Source: Fidelibacterota bacterium (lineage in GTDB: Bacteria > Fidelibacterota > UBA2242). From it: DNA of 6,403 bases. Below the pieces are notes generated by a model. The model was given only the letters and a program-made list of their open reading frames with translations. It ran no database searches and had not been told where the DNA came from. This document shows positions 5,939 through 6,403 of this stretch, piece by piece. Position 1 is the first letter of the stretch. Each line of letters begins with the position of its first letter. Made by a program: the position numbers and the translations under genes. The stretch covers positions 1 to 6,403 of the forward strand of contig JAFGXZ010000237.1 of assembly GCA_016936335.1 (NCBI GenBank), given 5' to 3'.

Positions 5939-5979
5939 TTTTCATTATATCGTGTTCGGTGAATAATTGGGAGAATGAC

Positions 5980-6403
5980 ATGACAATCCTTGCCATTGAT
6001 CAGGGAACAACGGGAACGCGCTCGATTTTATTCAATCATGACGGACAGATTGTCGATTCCCGCTACAAAGAATTTACCCAGTACTATCCGAAACCGGGTT
6101 GGGTGGAACATGATCCCATGGAAATCTGGCAAACTGTCGTTGACACAGTGACTGATTTATGCAGCAATTATCAGGGTCAAATTGCAGCGGTTGGGATTAC
6201 CAATCAGCGGGAAACCACGGTTGTATGGGATAAAATATCGGGGAAGCCGGTCTATAACGCCATCGTCTGGCAATGTCGAAGAACGACAAAAATTTGCGAT
6301 AATCTGAAAAAATATGAGCCCGTAATTACCGCTAAAACCGGTCTACCGGTGGATGCTTACTTCAGCGGAACCAAGATCCGCTGGATTCTGAACCAACTCG
6401 AGA
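5980..6403 (+). CDS. glpK: Glycerol kinase, N-terminal part (runs off the right edge)
   Basis: The 141 visible codons of this open frame match the N-terminal FGGY domain of glycerol kinase, which phosphorylates glycerol to sn-glycerol 3-phosphate with ATP in the cytoplasm. Seen in order are the phosphate-binding DQGTTGTR (7-14), YPKPGWVEHDPMEIW (36-50), GITNQRETT (72-80), NAIVWQCRRT (93-102) and TGLPVDAYFSGTK (120-132). Residues matching the glycerol-binding Arg83, Glu84, Trp103 and Tyr135 of E. coli GlpK are present as Arg77, Glu78, Trp97 and Tyr127. Relative to E. coli it lacks two residues just before the TGL motif and has GT instead of SS after DQGTT. GGGAG lies 6 nt before the ATG. It is separated from the hydrolase gene by 69 nt, so it may be the operon's last gene or have its own promoter; no glpF or glpD is visible. 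Confidence 0.93.
   Translation, partial: MTILAIDQGTTGTRSILFNHDGQIVDSRYKEFTQYYPKPGWVEHDPMEIWQTVVDTVTDLCSNYQGQIAAVGITNQRETTVVWDKISGKPVYNAIVWQCRRTTKICDNLKKYEPVITAKTGLPVDAYFSGTKIRWILNQLE

Overview
The window reads as chromosomal DNA from a diderm (Gram-negative-type) bacterium of moderate GC content. Two proteins carry lipoprotein signal peptides, and one of these ends in an OmpA-type peptidoglycan-binding domain, so an outer envelope with peptidoglycan is implied. Strong Shine-Dalgarno sequences precede most genes, which argues against Bacteroidota. I cannot name the phylum from sequence alone. There is no phage, IS, CRISPR, tRNA or rRNA signal.

Layout: two gene sets diverge from an AT-rich intergenic region (1704-2003). 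To the left, on the minus strand, lie a small PspC-domain membrane protein (1509-1703), a DUF554/YdfK-YqgA family membrane protein (828-1505) and a lipoprotein of unknown function that runs off the left edge (1-783). To the right, on the plus strand, lie an OmpA-family lipoprotein with a long coiled coil (2004-2957), a YhhN/TMEM86-family protein (2980-3642), a short NfeD-like protein (3668-4132), a stomatin/paraslipin-type SPFH protein (4141-5067), a monoacylglycerol-lipase-like alpha/beta hydrolase (5077-5910) and the first 141 codons of a glycerol kinase (5980 to the right edge). Gaps between the first five plus-strand genes are 22, 25, 8 and 9 nt, so they are probably one transcript. glpK follows after 69 nt that hold a short 9-bp tandem repeat and a T-run.

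The common theme is the membrane. PspC and SPFH/NfeD proteins are associated with envelope stress and membrane domain organisation. YhhN (lysoplasmalogenase family), the lipase-like hydrolase and glycerol kinase could together break down ether/acyl glycerolipids and return the glycerol to metabolism. That linkage is inferred from gene order and family knowledge, not shown directly. Two start sites were moved inward from upstream TTG alternatives (PspC and the OmpA lipoprotein) because strong ribosome-binding sites and, for the lipoprotein, the signal peptide fix the downstream ATG.

The best candidates for something less ordinary are the lipid-turnover reading of the right-hand operon, the CGCAGAGAA-type repeat just after the hydrolase stop codon with a possible diverged relative in the divergent intergenic region, and the unrecognised lipoprotein.
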